DNA from: Gerris lacustris
Taxonomy: Eukaryota > Arthropoda > Insecta > Hemiptera > Gerridae
Length of the DNA: 64,000 nucleotides
Assembly: GCA_951217055.1 (NCBI GenBank)
Contig: OX578278.1
Span: 40,893,115 to 40,957,114 of the forward strand
Reading direction: 5' to 3'
Shown: positions 24,601 to 35,348 of the stretch, piece after piece
How positions within the stretch are numbered: the stretch's first letter is position 1
Layout of the letters: each line of letters begins with the position of its first letter
Translations under genes and position numbers: made by a program
Notes under the pieces: model-generated
Told to the model about the DNA's origin: nothing
Seen by the model: only the letters and a program-made list of their open reading frames with translations
Database searches by the model: none

Positions 24601-24959
24601 TAAAAAGGTATAACGAGCTTGGTAAAGAATATACTTATATTAGCAGTACTTATAAATTAAAAAAGTTTATTTTAAGTTCGCTAATAACTTCGCCTACAGA
24701 TTAACGGTGAACTTTGAAGTTGAATAATCTATTAAACGTTATTTGATGCGTAGGATTTTGTTACGGGTATTTCATTGGTAATGTAAATCGAAGGAAGTTA
24801 AGGCTTTTAGCGTAGCCATGAAAAATAAGTGGCCTGCACACTCATACTCTTATTGAGTATTTAAATGGATAGGTATTTAAACGGACTTACATTCATAATT
24901 TTTTAAATATAATATCATAGGAAATTATTTTGAGAAATACCATTTTTCACGACATTTGT

Positions 24960-25140
24960 GGGCCAGCCATCAAAATTTAGAGCTAACATTTATTTCAAGA
25001 TTTCACCTTGGGATATTACTTTTTTTTATCATTATAGTACTAAATTTTTATCAAAATTGGATCAGTAGTCAACCGATTAGGTTTACAGGAAGTAATCAAA
25101 CCATATAAGTAGTTTTCCCCGGAAAAATCAGGTGTTGGAG
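24960..25140 (-). repeat. Dispersed repeat fragment (tRNA-ended family)
   Basis: AAATTTAGAGCTAACATTTATTTC, CACCTTGGGATATTACTTTT and ATTGGATCAGTAGTC match in order the arm at 36.85-36.95 kb. AGTAGTTTTCCCCGGAAAAA and TTACAGGAAG are further remnants. Confidence 0.55.
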
Positions 25141-25500
25141 ATATTACAATAATATCCCCATAGGAAGCTTTAGGATGGAGATTAATCGGTCCTTTAAACT
25201 TGAATATAACTTTATCATTTCCATATTGACGCTTAATTTACATCCTAAAATGTCTTATTTAGTTAATTTATGATTAAAAAATTATTTGTTCAATACCCGC
25301 TGGGTATTGAAAGGTGTTTGTTTTCATAAATTGACCTTTTCGACTCTCAAAGTATATTTGTCGATGTAATAGTTAGATTACCTTTTGAGATCAAAATTAT
25401 GTGACACCTCTGGGTATTGAAATGTGTTTTGTTTTCGAGGATATTTTGGATACCTGTTTATTTAGAGAAAGTAAAAATACAGAAGATAAATGGTTTAATT

Positions 25501-25920
25501 TATTTTATAATTTATTGAAATTATGTTTTTAAAGGTGAAGGCTTATTAAAAGGAAAGTAGATTGAATAAGTCAGTATTATTATATCGAGTATGTGTATAG
25601 AGAGAGGAATTACATTATTTACTGATACTGGTGTAAAGTTAGAATAACTTAGGTATCAAACTAGAAACTGGTTATTTGTATTACCTGATTAGGATTTACT
25701 TTAGACTGGTGGGGGAATCACAGTATAGGAGAGCATTCTGTCGGCTGTGTTGTACAACTATGCTAGAACCTCAGAGGGACAAGGACGCACACTATACTAC
25801 GACCTTGCACTTCTATAAACTACAAACAGCAACACTCCAGGCTCGTGTAACAACATTATACACATACTAACTACTCTACCTTATAAATACCTCAATCAAA
25901 AATATATACATACTCGAATT
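25501..25920. other. G-rich to C-rich skew switch (centre ~25770)
   Basis: 25501-25740 has about 52 G and 18 C, 25741-25800 is balanced, and 25801-25920 has about 8 G and 32 C. The C-rich side runs into the tandem array that starts near 25866. Confidence 0.65.
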
Positions 25921-26585
25921 TAACTTTTATTCTATCAAAGTATCAAATAAACCTTTTAACCAAATTTAACTCGATTACAAATTTTAATAAGAGAGGTATA
26001 AATGGGAGGTATAAAATACTTCTAAATCTAATAAATCTCAAATGTAACTCTGATACTAACAAGTAAACCTTATAAATATCTTTCAATCAAAATTATACAT
26101 ACCTCTCAATCGAATATCCATAGTCTGGCCAATTAATATGGGAACCGAGATCATACAAAATTTAGGCTACATCACTCTTATCCCTTTCTAAATATTCCCA
26201 TTTGCAGAAATGCATCCTTATATTAATTGCTCTACTTGGTGCTTATTCATCAGTCAAATATATCCTCAAATTTAACTCTTATATTAACTGGTAAAATTTA
26301 ACACTTATCCCAACTACTCTACCTTGTTACTTGTTAGCATTATAGACAAATAAAGTTATTATTATTATTATTACTCTACCTTGTACCTTATACCTCTAAA
26401 TCAAATATTTACTCAAATTTAATTATTTTTATTAACTAGTAAAATTTAACTCTCATACACTACTCTACCTTATAAATAAATACCTCTTAATCAAATATGT
26501 ACTCAAATATAACTCTGATACTACTAAACATTATAAATACCTCTTAATCAAATATATTACTATACCAAAATTTAACTTTATAATA
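25866..26585. repeat. Degenerate CTCTACCTTATAAATACCTC tandem array
   Basis: The phrase CTACTCTACCTTATAAATAC followed by CTCTTAATCAAATATGTACTC and AAATTTAACTCTGATACTA recurs, with changes, near 25870, 26060, 26300, 26370, 26460 and 26530. The unit is about 65-90 bp and irregular. It is C-rich and G-poor on this strand and encodes nothing. Confidence 0.7.
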
Positions 26586-26840
26586 ATTGAATGAGCGTAG
26601 TGAGTTCTTCATTTTAGAGACTTGTACTTAGAAGGTTTACGCGTTTGGGGGTTTGTGTGTTTGTTTGTCTGACGATAACTGGAGTAAAAATTGATCAATT
26701 TCAACGAAATTTGGCACACATAGATGCAACACACCATTTTTGGCAACTGTATAGTTTTTGGATATTCCTCACTAAATATTTGCAAGGTGGCGGCCAATAT
26801 GGTGAACGATTAAACAAAAAGATTGTAGTAAGCATGACAT
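26586..26840 (+). mobile_element. Divergent Helentron-like left end
   Basis: ATTGAATGAGCGTAGTGAGT parallels the ATTGAAGCGAGCGTAGCGAG start of the 16-18 kb elements. It is followed, as there, by a G/T-rich stretch, TGACGATAACTGGAGTAAAA, ATTGATCAATTTCAACGAAA and TTTGGCACACAT. The rest diverges and no matching right end was found before the retrotransposon at 26.98 kb. Confidence 0.6.
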
Positions 26841-26975
26841 GTTTATATCGTGTTAAAGGTCTTAAAGAGTAAGAAAATAATATGTAACTATTATTACAAA
26901 ATTTACTTTTTTTTGCCGGCATTTTGAAATAAAATATGGCCGAAATGGGGATCTTCAACAAAAGTTAATAGTTAT

Positions 26976-27800
26976 ATAAATAATAATAAATAAATAAATA
27001 AATTCTTTATTCTAGACCAGTACAATTAGTACAACATGGTATCATAGCGTCATTACTAGTTTATCAATACATTAATAAAATACATATAAATTATTAAACT
27101 AAATAACTCATTAATTATTAAACTAAAATTGCTTACAAAATATAAAAGTGGTAAACAAACAAGACAAAACCAAAACATGAAACACACATACATATCACAG
27201 AAAATAACTTAAAATTAATAAAACTAAAATTGTATTTTATAACAATAAAAGATAAATCAACTTAAAGCTAAAAAGGACAAATACGGTATATCACAGTTTG
27301 GTCTATCTTAAGGATTAAAAAAAAAACATGGTAAATACTAATTCTAATGGTAATCAACTTAAATTTAAGGCTAAAAATTCTCTTACACTATATAATGGAT
27401 TCAACAACAGAAAATTCTTAATTCTCTCACAAAAATCCTTGTACTCGAGCTGCTGTATCACAGAGTCTAAACTATTAAAAAGTGTTATGCCTAGATAATT
27501 ATGGCCAGTTCTGGATTTCTCTAACCTATGACTAGTAAGTACTAAGTTATTCTTAAATCTAGTGTTATGACTATGTATTTCTTTAGTTTTAACAAAATTA
27601 CTTAAATTTAACTTGATATATCTTAAACACTGATAAACATATAATGAATAAAAAGATAACATTTTTAGTTTTATAAATAAAGGTTTACAGTGTGCTGTAA
27701 ACTTTGCTCCAGCCATGGCACATACCATTTTAAAGATATTTTCAGGTAGATTAAGACTATGTAAGTTTTCCCTGCACAAAATGTTTCCTGATAGCCATAT
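26976..27800 (-). pseudogene. Non-LTR retrotransposon 3' end (reverse transcriptase C-terminus)
   Basis: The minus-strand reading frame 27899-27354 (181 codons) ends in a tract with the spacing of the C-terminal tail of Jockey/CR1-group reverse transcriptases: a GAKFTAHCKPLF block, a YSLYVYQCLRYIK block, HNTRFKN, a basic stretch, GITLFNSLD and a final FCERIKNFLL. About 380 bp of 3' UTR follows to a TTTA-rich tail at about 26976-27010, as expected for such elements. The upstream polymerase domain is absent, so this is a 5'-truncated dead copy. The first 30-40 codons of the frame probably belong to other repeat sequence. Exact clade is uncertain. Confidence 0.8.
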
Positions 27801-27854
27801 TGAAAACAAATATGACCGATTTAAAAACAAACAATTTTTTTTTATTGATAGTAG

Positions 27855-27920
27855 GGCCCACATTTGCAAGATTTCGACCCCTCTTTGGATCATCTTCAAG
27901 CTGACTAGAAGATTATACTA
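27855..27920 (-). repeat. Fragment related to the 20.8-kb foldback arm
   Basis: On the minus strand GATGATCCAAAGAGGGGTCG followed by AAATCTTGCAA matches GATCCAAGGAGGGGTCGAAA-TATTACAAA in the arms at 20.8 and 21.2 kb. It abuts the truncated 5' side of the retrotransposon. Confidence 0.6.
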
Positions 27921-28440
27921 TTCCATCCTGTTCTTGCTAAAAAATTATTTTACCCTAACCTAGGTAGTTATTGTCGATAGTTTGGAATATTTTTTCTAAA
28001 ATTCCTTAGTTACGCTATGACTGTATAACTACTTAAAAGAAAGTTTTTAAAAAAACTATTATCAAAATAACTTAACCCAATCCAACTATCAAAAAACATT
28101 TTTTTTCTACTTAAGTTTTTTATGCACCGCATCACTAGTTTTAATTACTCTTGTTATAAAAATCTCTGCACTTAAGAAAGAATAATTAATTACAATCGAT
28201 TTATTTTTTTGTGGTAAAAGTGAGTTATGTTCATAAATAAACTAACCACAGTTCTGGTTGATTTAATCTTAATGTAAGAAATAGAAAAATACTAATTATT
28301 ATTGTGAAATAGGTTGAAGGTTAATAAAGGGTTTGTTCATGTTCTTAGTAAGTGATTGGCTAAAGCCTATGTGAGTTGTAGGAACTTAGTTATTCTTTCG
28401 ATAAAGAAAAACTAAGCATATAAGCTGGTATGTGAGTGAA

Positions 28441-28620
28441 GGTATATGAGAGGGGAAGTATTATAGTGAAATGTAACAAGCTGAGTGAGTATACGACTTT
28501 AGACGAGTGTAGTGTATGCGTACTGAGACAAAATTTCTAGGTTATAAACAAAGTGTTGCCAACTTAAACAAACTAAATATACCTTTGTCTAACAACCAAA
28601 AAATAAATATACCTTTTGGC
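28441..28620. other. G-rich to C-rich skew switch (centre ~28550)
   Basis: 28441-28540 is G-rich (28441-28500 about 18 G to 4 C). 28561-28620 has about 3 G and 12 C. No repeat copy was recognised. Confidence 0.55.
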
Positions 28621-29221
28621 TTTGACAATAATGCTTTTCGTTAATTGATGGAATTTTACAGTTTAAAAAAAAGAAAAAATATTGATTTTATCTCAAGATG
28701 TTAATGGATAATTAACAAATGTTATTTTATTTTGTTTTGAAATTGAGATGAAAGAGGTAAAGCTGTGGTTGGATGTTTTAAGTGTTTTGTGAGTAGAATC
28801 ATAATGATATGTTTCTGAAAGCTGTTTCTGTGTATATTTGGTTCAAGACGTTAGTTGTTAAGATGTTTGCTTATTTCACGGCTCATTAGAGTCGAGTATT
28901 TTAAACTAAAGGTTCTCTCTCTGATCTCACAACAAACCCTCCAAGATTTTGGGTCCAAAGATAAATCTCGTTTTAAAATGAGAATAAATATTGTTAAATA
29001 AGCTTCAAACGAAGTATGCTAAATTGAGATATTCACCTTTCATATAATATAAATAATATAAAAAAATATATAAATATTTATTACTTTTTTATTTTATGGT
29101 ATGAAAGAAAGAATTTTTTATCATTATTAGAGGATTCTTTTGAAACCAACCAGCAGTATCAATAATACAAGGTATACCATATATTTATTCTCAAAATCTT
29201 TCCTATTTAACTCGTATTAAA

Positions 29222-29330
29222 CTTTCGATTTGATTCGCATTTAAATGGAATACACGTTAGAATATGTTAATTAAAAATCGTCAGAACAGTTTTCGAACTC
29301 CTCAATATGAGTAAATTTATCGAAATCGAA
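29222..29330 (-). repeat. Dispersed repeat fragment (tRNA-ended family)
   Basis: TTTGATTCGCATTTAAATGG followed by AAAAATCGTCAGAACAGTTTT and CGAACTCC matches in order the 9.48-9.55 kb and 36.7-36.81 kb copies. Confidence 0.6.
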
Positions 29331-29749
29331 TTTTCTAGTCATCAAATATTTAAAGAAATACTGTAAAGGCAATTATAATTAAGTAAAAAAGGCAAGTAAA
29401 AAATAAATACACTGACAGGTATTGAACTACTAATACATATTTACGCTTTATAGCATTTATTTGTTAATCACATGGGTGCAGAAGATACAAGATACTAGGG
29501 GATTATCGCAATAAAAATATGTTCATTGGAAATTTTACTGAAAAAAGAAATTCTAAAATATAGTTCCGATTTTATTTAAATCCTTCCTCGCGTCCGCGTC
29601 CTATCACACGAAGAAGGGTGTGGACTTGGAGTAAAAACAAGGACAGACAAAATAAACAAGTTTTGAATATTTAAAGAGATAATTAATTAACGCGAGATAT
29701 TATAAAAAATATTATTTTATAATTTTGTTTAAAATGTTTAAATCCAATT

Positions 29750-29830
29750 TAATGGATTACCCGATTTTTCTGGGAATTGAACCCAGATCTGTGGTCACCA
29801 GGACCTATCATCCAAATTCCATTAAATACG
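29750..29830 (-). repeat. tRNA-like relic
   Basis: Minus strand: GGTCCTGGTGACCACAGATC, then CTGGGTTCAATTCCCAG, which is a perfect 5-bp stem with a 7-base loop and a match to the RNA polymerase III B-box GGTTCRANYCC. The D-arm and acceptor stem are not convincing, so this is more likely a tRNA-derived SINE piece or pseudogene than a working tRNA. Confidence 0.45.
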
Positions 29831-30371
29831 GAGGAGTAGTTTTTAATTAAAAATTAGTAGATTAAATAAAAAATAAAGAAAATATAAATGTATTATTTTT
29901 TATTGTACCCCAAGGAAGGATGTAATATATTCTTACAAGACATATATATATATATATAATTCGGCTGGTCCTGGCTTTTAAATAATAATAATGTAACTCA
30001 ATATGTCATATTACTTGATGTAATTCGTTTTGAAATTATATGCAATGCAATTTTTTAAAATTATTTTTTAACGATAAGAAACAATTTAGTTAATATATAT
30101 TTATCATGACGAAGCTAAATATATATTTCTTCTTTTGAATGTCACATACAATTTAACCTGATATATATTTTTCCAAATAAATATAATACTGTTTTTATTT
30201 TATTTATTCCCTCCCTATGAAAAATATATCAAAATATAATACTATTTGTTTTATCTAATTTTCTTCATTCGGTTCACGTGTAGAATATATGAAGAAAATA
30301 ATAAAATCAAATACGTATAGACTATTTTTATTGGAACCTCATAGGAAAACTAACATCTAAAATATATATTA

Positions 30372-30983
<612 letters not shown>

Positions 30984-31609
30984 GTTATATAGGATGTATA
31001 TAGTGTGTGTAATGAAATAGCAAGATGTAATTGAACAATAAATAGAAATAATATATCACAACCAAGTACTTTTCATATTAATCTATATAATATAATATGA
31101 TAATAGTATGTAGGAATACCTACGTCTTTATTTTTTAATCTATGGGTCTGAAAGTTAGCCCCTTAATAGAAATTCTATTCATTTTTACAAACCTTTTACA
31201 AATTACACATCATCTGAAGCTTAAAGAAGAAGTAAAAAATGACCTATTCATAATATCGTTCTAACACTTGATAAGTTTAGTTTGGGTTGTGTCAGACAGA
31301 TGTTTAAAATTGATTTTGTGTTTAAAAAAAAGCTCCAACAAATCAAACAAAACTTTCTTATGTAGTTAATACTGTATTTAAATCCCATACTAACTAATTT
31401 AATTGATTTATTTTTATAATATTTAAAGTGTTCAACAGGGGGTTGAAAAATTAATATAAAGAGCTAATTAAGGAGTAAGTTGCTACAATTCGATCTAAAC
31501 GTTCTCATATATATGTACAATGTACATAATTACTACGTCCGGTGTACACCATTTTTAACTTGTTTCAGATGCTCCTGGTTACATTTAATTAGTTATTAAA
31601 TTTTTAATA

Positions 31610-31720
31610 ACAATAATCTCTTCCCAGCTGGGTGTCGAACCTGACCTCTCACTTTATGAATAACTATATTCGCTAGAAACTAGATTTTTCCCTGTAAAAT
31701 TTAAATATTAGTGTGGGACA
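31610..31720 (-). repeat. Dispersed repeat fragment with tRNA-like end
   Basis: CCCAGCTGGGTGTCGAACCTG, ACCTCTCACTTTATG, CGCTAGAAACTAGATTTTTCC repeats the start of the 9.4-kb copy. The complement has a B-box-like AGGTTCGACACC. Confidence 0.6.
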
Positions 31721-32400
31721 TGTTTCACTTTTTGTGATTCTAACTTGATACATTCGGTAATGGGGCTTGAGTTTTAGGTAAGTCAGTAAGTCGTGAAAAC
31801 GTGGCTTGTTTGAATTGGATAAAAAGAAAGAAAATAATGGTTGGTATATTATATATTGAGTTGAAACGTTAGTGCAAAGGCAAAATATAACGTGAAGATA
31901 AATTTATTTAATTGTTGTAAAAATATCGTAAGACAATTTAAAAATGACGGCCATTTTGAATGTTAAAAATAAATTTTAAAAATCTGTGGAATTAATTGGT
32001 TGTGACGAAACTTAGTACAAAGGTCAAACAAAAGGTCTAAACTGATTTAATATTTGTGAAATCAACATGTCGATTTGAAATGGCAGCCATTTAAAATGTT
32101 TAAAAAAATATTTATAAAACAGTACAAAGATCAATGCAAGATGACATGATTTAACTTTTCATAAAGTAAAACTACGGTAATTTTTGTCTGACTTGACAAG
32201 AAATTGTAAGAACAAGTGTTTATCTTCTCTGTTGCCCAATTCTTCTTCTAATAAATTATTTTTAAGGGTACGCAACCGGAAAGACAGTCCTGCTCGTATT
32301 TTATTAATGTAGAACAGAAAATATAAAAATTAAATATAAATATAAATTAGCAAATAAAACGGGAATGTGTCTGTTTGTGTCATACTGTGTGTAAATTCAG

Positions 32401-32640
32401 CTGATGTTTATTTTAGTCAGTGAAAGTATTCAAGAAGTAAGTGGAGGTGGAATTAAGGAGCAAATGTTGCATGAGATAATATATATACATATACGTGTGT
32501 CTGAGGGTAAGGAAAGCAGGTCAGTAGGTTAGCCAGTAGTTGGGGCAGTGTCGAAGTGACTGGCTCCTACAAAGCTGGCCCTGACACAGCTACAACTACT
32601 AATATCTACACAACAATACTAACACATTAACTGTCCAATA
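32401..32640. other. G-rich to C-rich skew switch (centre ~32575)
   Basis: 32401-32560 has about 50 G and 15 C (GTGGAGGTGG, AGTTGGGGCAG). 32581-32640 has about 3 G and 17 C. The turning point is near CTCCTACAAAGCTGGCCC. Confidence 0.6.
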
Positions 32641-33638
32641 TACTCTAATAAATATAAATATTTTAATATAGGTACATATACCAAAAAAAACTTTTTATCG
32701 AAAATTATTATGCAAGTATTACGTTCACTTTTTATTACATTCTTATAAACGTAATTTATAATATATATTGTTTAAGTTGATGTTATTCCTTTTAGTATTA
32801 TAAATATGATCTAGTTATTTTCGCTTAGCAAAAGAATATGAAATGTTTTTTGACGACTGTTTATAAACCTAACCAATTAAAAAAATAACTACCTGGCAGC
32901 TTCAGCTTTGCTCCAAAGTGTTGTTGTTTTTTTACCCTCAAAATATAGTGACCTTTAAACGCAAAGTTCTTTCACAATTCAATTGAGCGAAGAGTCCCGT
33001 TCAATTACCAATTTAATTATACAAGTAGCTTTCTTGTGAAATAATCCAGTTCAATGTGAAAATAGAGAGAAATCGGGGGTTAATTCTCTCCGGGGATGAA
33101 TTATTTTGCGAAACAAATGACAAAGACTGGATGAAGTAATTTTGTATGTGAGCAAGTACGAGCTGTATCGGACAGATTTAACATAATATTAAATATTAAA
33201 TTAAGAAACTATAATAAAAGTAATTTATTTATCATTCCGATTTATATTTAAGTCGGAAAAAAGTAAAGAACTACTAACTAGTACCTGTTGAAACACTTTT
33301 TAAATGTGCTTCAAAATTAATTGAATGAATTAAATATTATTGGAGTAGTTCTATGGGTTTCTGAATGGACTACTATTGAACAAATCGTTATAAATGTTTA
33401 TACTATATAGATTATGTGAACGAACTTTTAACATTTTGTTTTTAGTAGTGGTGCTACTAAAATTTGATTCACCATAAATTTAAACAATTGACAGTCTTCA
33501 GTGCAAACAGAGTCCAAATAAGTAAATAAATTAAAATTGTCGACCCCTCTTTGTTTTTGAATAATTATTTAAATTAGAGGCACTGGCTTTTAATTAACTG
33601 CTAAAATTCATTTCTCGATTGGCCACGATATTAAAAAA

Positions 33639-33877
33639 GGCACTTCTTTAGATTGTTACTCCCCTTATATAATAAACAGAGGGGAGTAACAATCTAAAGA
33701 TGGTGTACGGAATGTTCTTATTTAGACTGTTACTCCCCTTTTAAAAAAAGTGTGATATTCCTTTGTCCCAAAGTACATTGGACTAAACATCCCTTTGTCT
33801 TAACTTAAAAGTTATTTAGTCAAAGTCATTTATATTCTTTAAAAACATTTAGGGGAGTAACAATCTAAAGAAGTACC
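33639..33877. mobile_element. 239-bp palindromic MITE
   Basis: The left end GGCACTTCTTTAGATTGTTA-CTCCCC is matched in inverse at 33852-33877 (GGGGAGTAACAATCTAAAGAAGTACC). A further inverted copy begins at 33681 and a fourth, direct copy of the ATTGTTACTCCCC phrase at 33725, so one terminus has been duplicated inside. The centre (TTTGTCCCAAAGTACATTGG, ACTAAACATCCCTTTGTC) is shared with 42.55-42.60 kb. There is no protein. Confidence 0.8.
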
Positions 33878-33952
33878 ATAAAAAAAGGATTTTTTTCTTT
33901 ATGTGTATACAATACAAAAATTTGATGGACATTTTTTCTCCAATTTGCTCTC

Positions 33953-34126
33953 TACGTCTTTACATAGACAACATAGTACGTCTTTACATAGACAACATAG
34001 TACGTCTTTACATATAGACAACAGACGTACGTCTTTACATAGACAACATAGTACGTCTTTACATAGACAACAGACGTACGTCTTTACATAGACAACAGAC
34101 GTACGTCTTAACATAGACAAGAGACG
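33953..34126. repeat. 24-bp minisatellite, about seven units
   Basis: The unit TACGTCTTTACATAGACAAC plus AGACG or ATAG is repeated about seven times with a few indels. Because the unit is near 24 bp, both strands stay open by chance and encode cysteine-rich or histidine/serine-rich octapeptide repeats. I see no sign that either is a gene. Confidence 0.9.
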
Positions 34127-34680
34127 TATGTACGTTTATTTTAGAAACCACTCTATCCATTGATATTTGAAAAAAAAAAAAATCTTTATAAATATTATTG
34201 TAAATATAAAGAAAAAAAAAAATTATAAAAAAGTATTATTATATTTTCTATGTACACGTAATGTAAATAAGTATTTACTTATATATGAAAAATAATACGT
34301 TTGAAATAAATAAAAAAACATAATTTTATATTTCAATCGATGATTTTATGACGACATAGATAAGATATGACGTCAATGTGAAACGTCCATAACATACATA
34401 TGTACGTAACATTGTAAAATTGTATAGATATAGCGTAACGTTTACAATATTACTATATCGTGTTTATATCTTTTTATTTTTTATTATTTCTAACAAGTTA
34501 AGCTGTAATCATTTAACAAGCTTACTAAAGCAGATATATAAATATTTATATCTCCTATTTCCTTATCAAAATTACAGACTGAATGGTTTTGTGGTGGTAT
34601 TGATTTTCCCATTACACCACAGGCTCATGTACTGTAACTCTTATCACACTTTCACCTACGTTGTGTATATAAATACGTTT

Positions 34681-34775
34681 ATATGTACATATATACACAC
34701 AGACTATAATATATATATATATGTACATACACACACACACACATATAATACATATATATAATATATATATATACT
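34681..34775. repeat. Mixed (TA)n/(CA)n microsatellite
   Basis: Alternating TA and CA blocks, including CACACACACACACA and three TATATATATA runs. Confidence 0.85.
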
Positions 34776-34873
34776 TATACGAAAGTATGAGTAATTCTGG
34801 AGAGTTATGGTCTCTCCATATAGTACGCGAAAACATTTAGAAGCTAGAGAAGTATTATTTTTGTATTTGAAAG

Positions 34874-35109
34874 TATTGTAATCACTCTGAAAAACGAATT
34901 TTTAATGTCTACAAATTCATAATTTCTCTTGAAACTCATCAATGAATAATTTTGGTCTCGGGTCTATCAGTCAGTCTTTTTTTTTACAACCACATTTTAA
35001 TTAAATTTAGATAATAATATTTCAGTATAGGTTTGAAACTTTTGGAGACAAAAAAACGTACTTCAGAATTATTACAATGCTTCCGTTACCTTCCTTAAGC
35101 TCGGAAGCA
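34874..35109. mobile_element. Small foldback element, GGAAGCATTG family
   Basis: Left ATTGTAATCACTCTGAAAAA matches the reverse complement of the right end (ATTGTAATAATTCTGAAGTACG). Outside it on the right lies the hairpin GCTTCCGTTACC...AAGCTCGGAAGC. A TCTCGGGTCTATCAGTCAGTC stretch sits inside, as in the 53.1-kb member. It has no coding sequence. Confidence 0.65.
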
Positions 35110-35141
35110 ATAATAATAATAATGCACATAATTTTACATTT

Positions 35142-35348
35142 GATTATACCTGTCTTATGTCACACAAACTGTCAGATATGACAGGAAAGCTAGAAGAACT
35201 TATCATGGAGGAAGAAAGGTAGGGTTAAAGATAAACGCGGAGAAAACCAAAGAATTGAGGATTCGCTGTCGGAGCACGGTAGATCTGTCGACGGCAGGAG
35301 TTTTTGCACTACTAATGCCAAAATAGAGGTCTCAGTCGCTTAGAAGAA
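35142..35348 (+). pseudogene. Non-LTR retrotransposon relic, part 1 (reverse transcriptase)
   Basis: Translated pieces read CLMSHKLSDM, KLEELIMEEE and then, after a frameshift, GLKINAEKTK. This is the region just after the catalytic YxDD box and the GLKIN(x)EKTK motif of RTE/CR1-like reverse transcriptases. The second catalytic aspartate position reads Tyr. The element is 5'-truncated at about this box and is interrupted at 35348 by the CAGGG element. It resumes at 37781. Confidence 0.8.

Noticed and set aside
33899..34120. Cys-rich octapeptide repeat frame (and its opposite-strand partner)
   Set aside because: Both are direct products of a 24-bp minisatellite, where a unit length divisible by three keeps every frame open or closed together.
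33953..34126. CRISPR-like array
   Set aside because: The units are contiguous with no unique spacers, and the context is eukaryotic.
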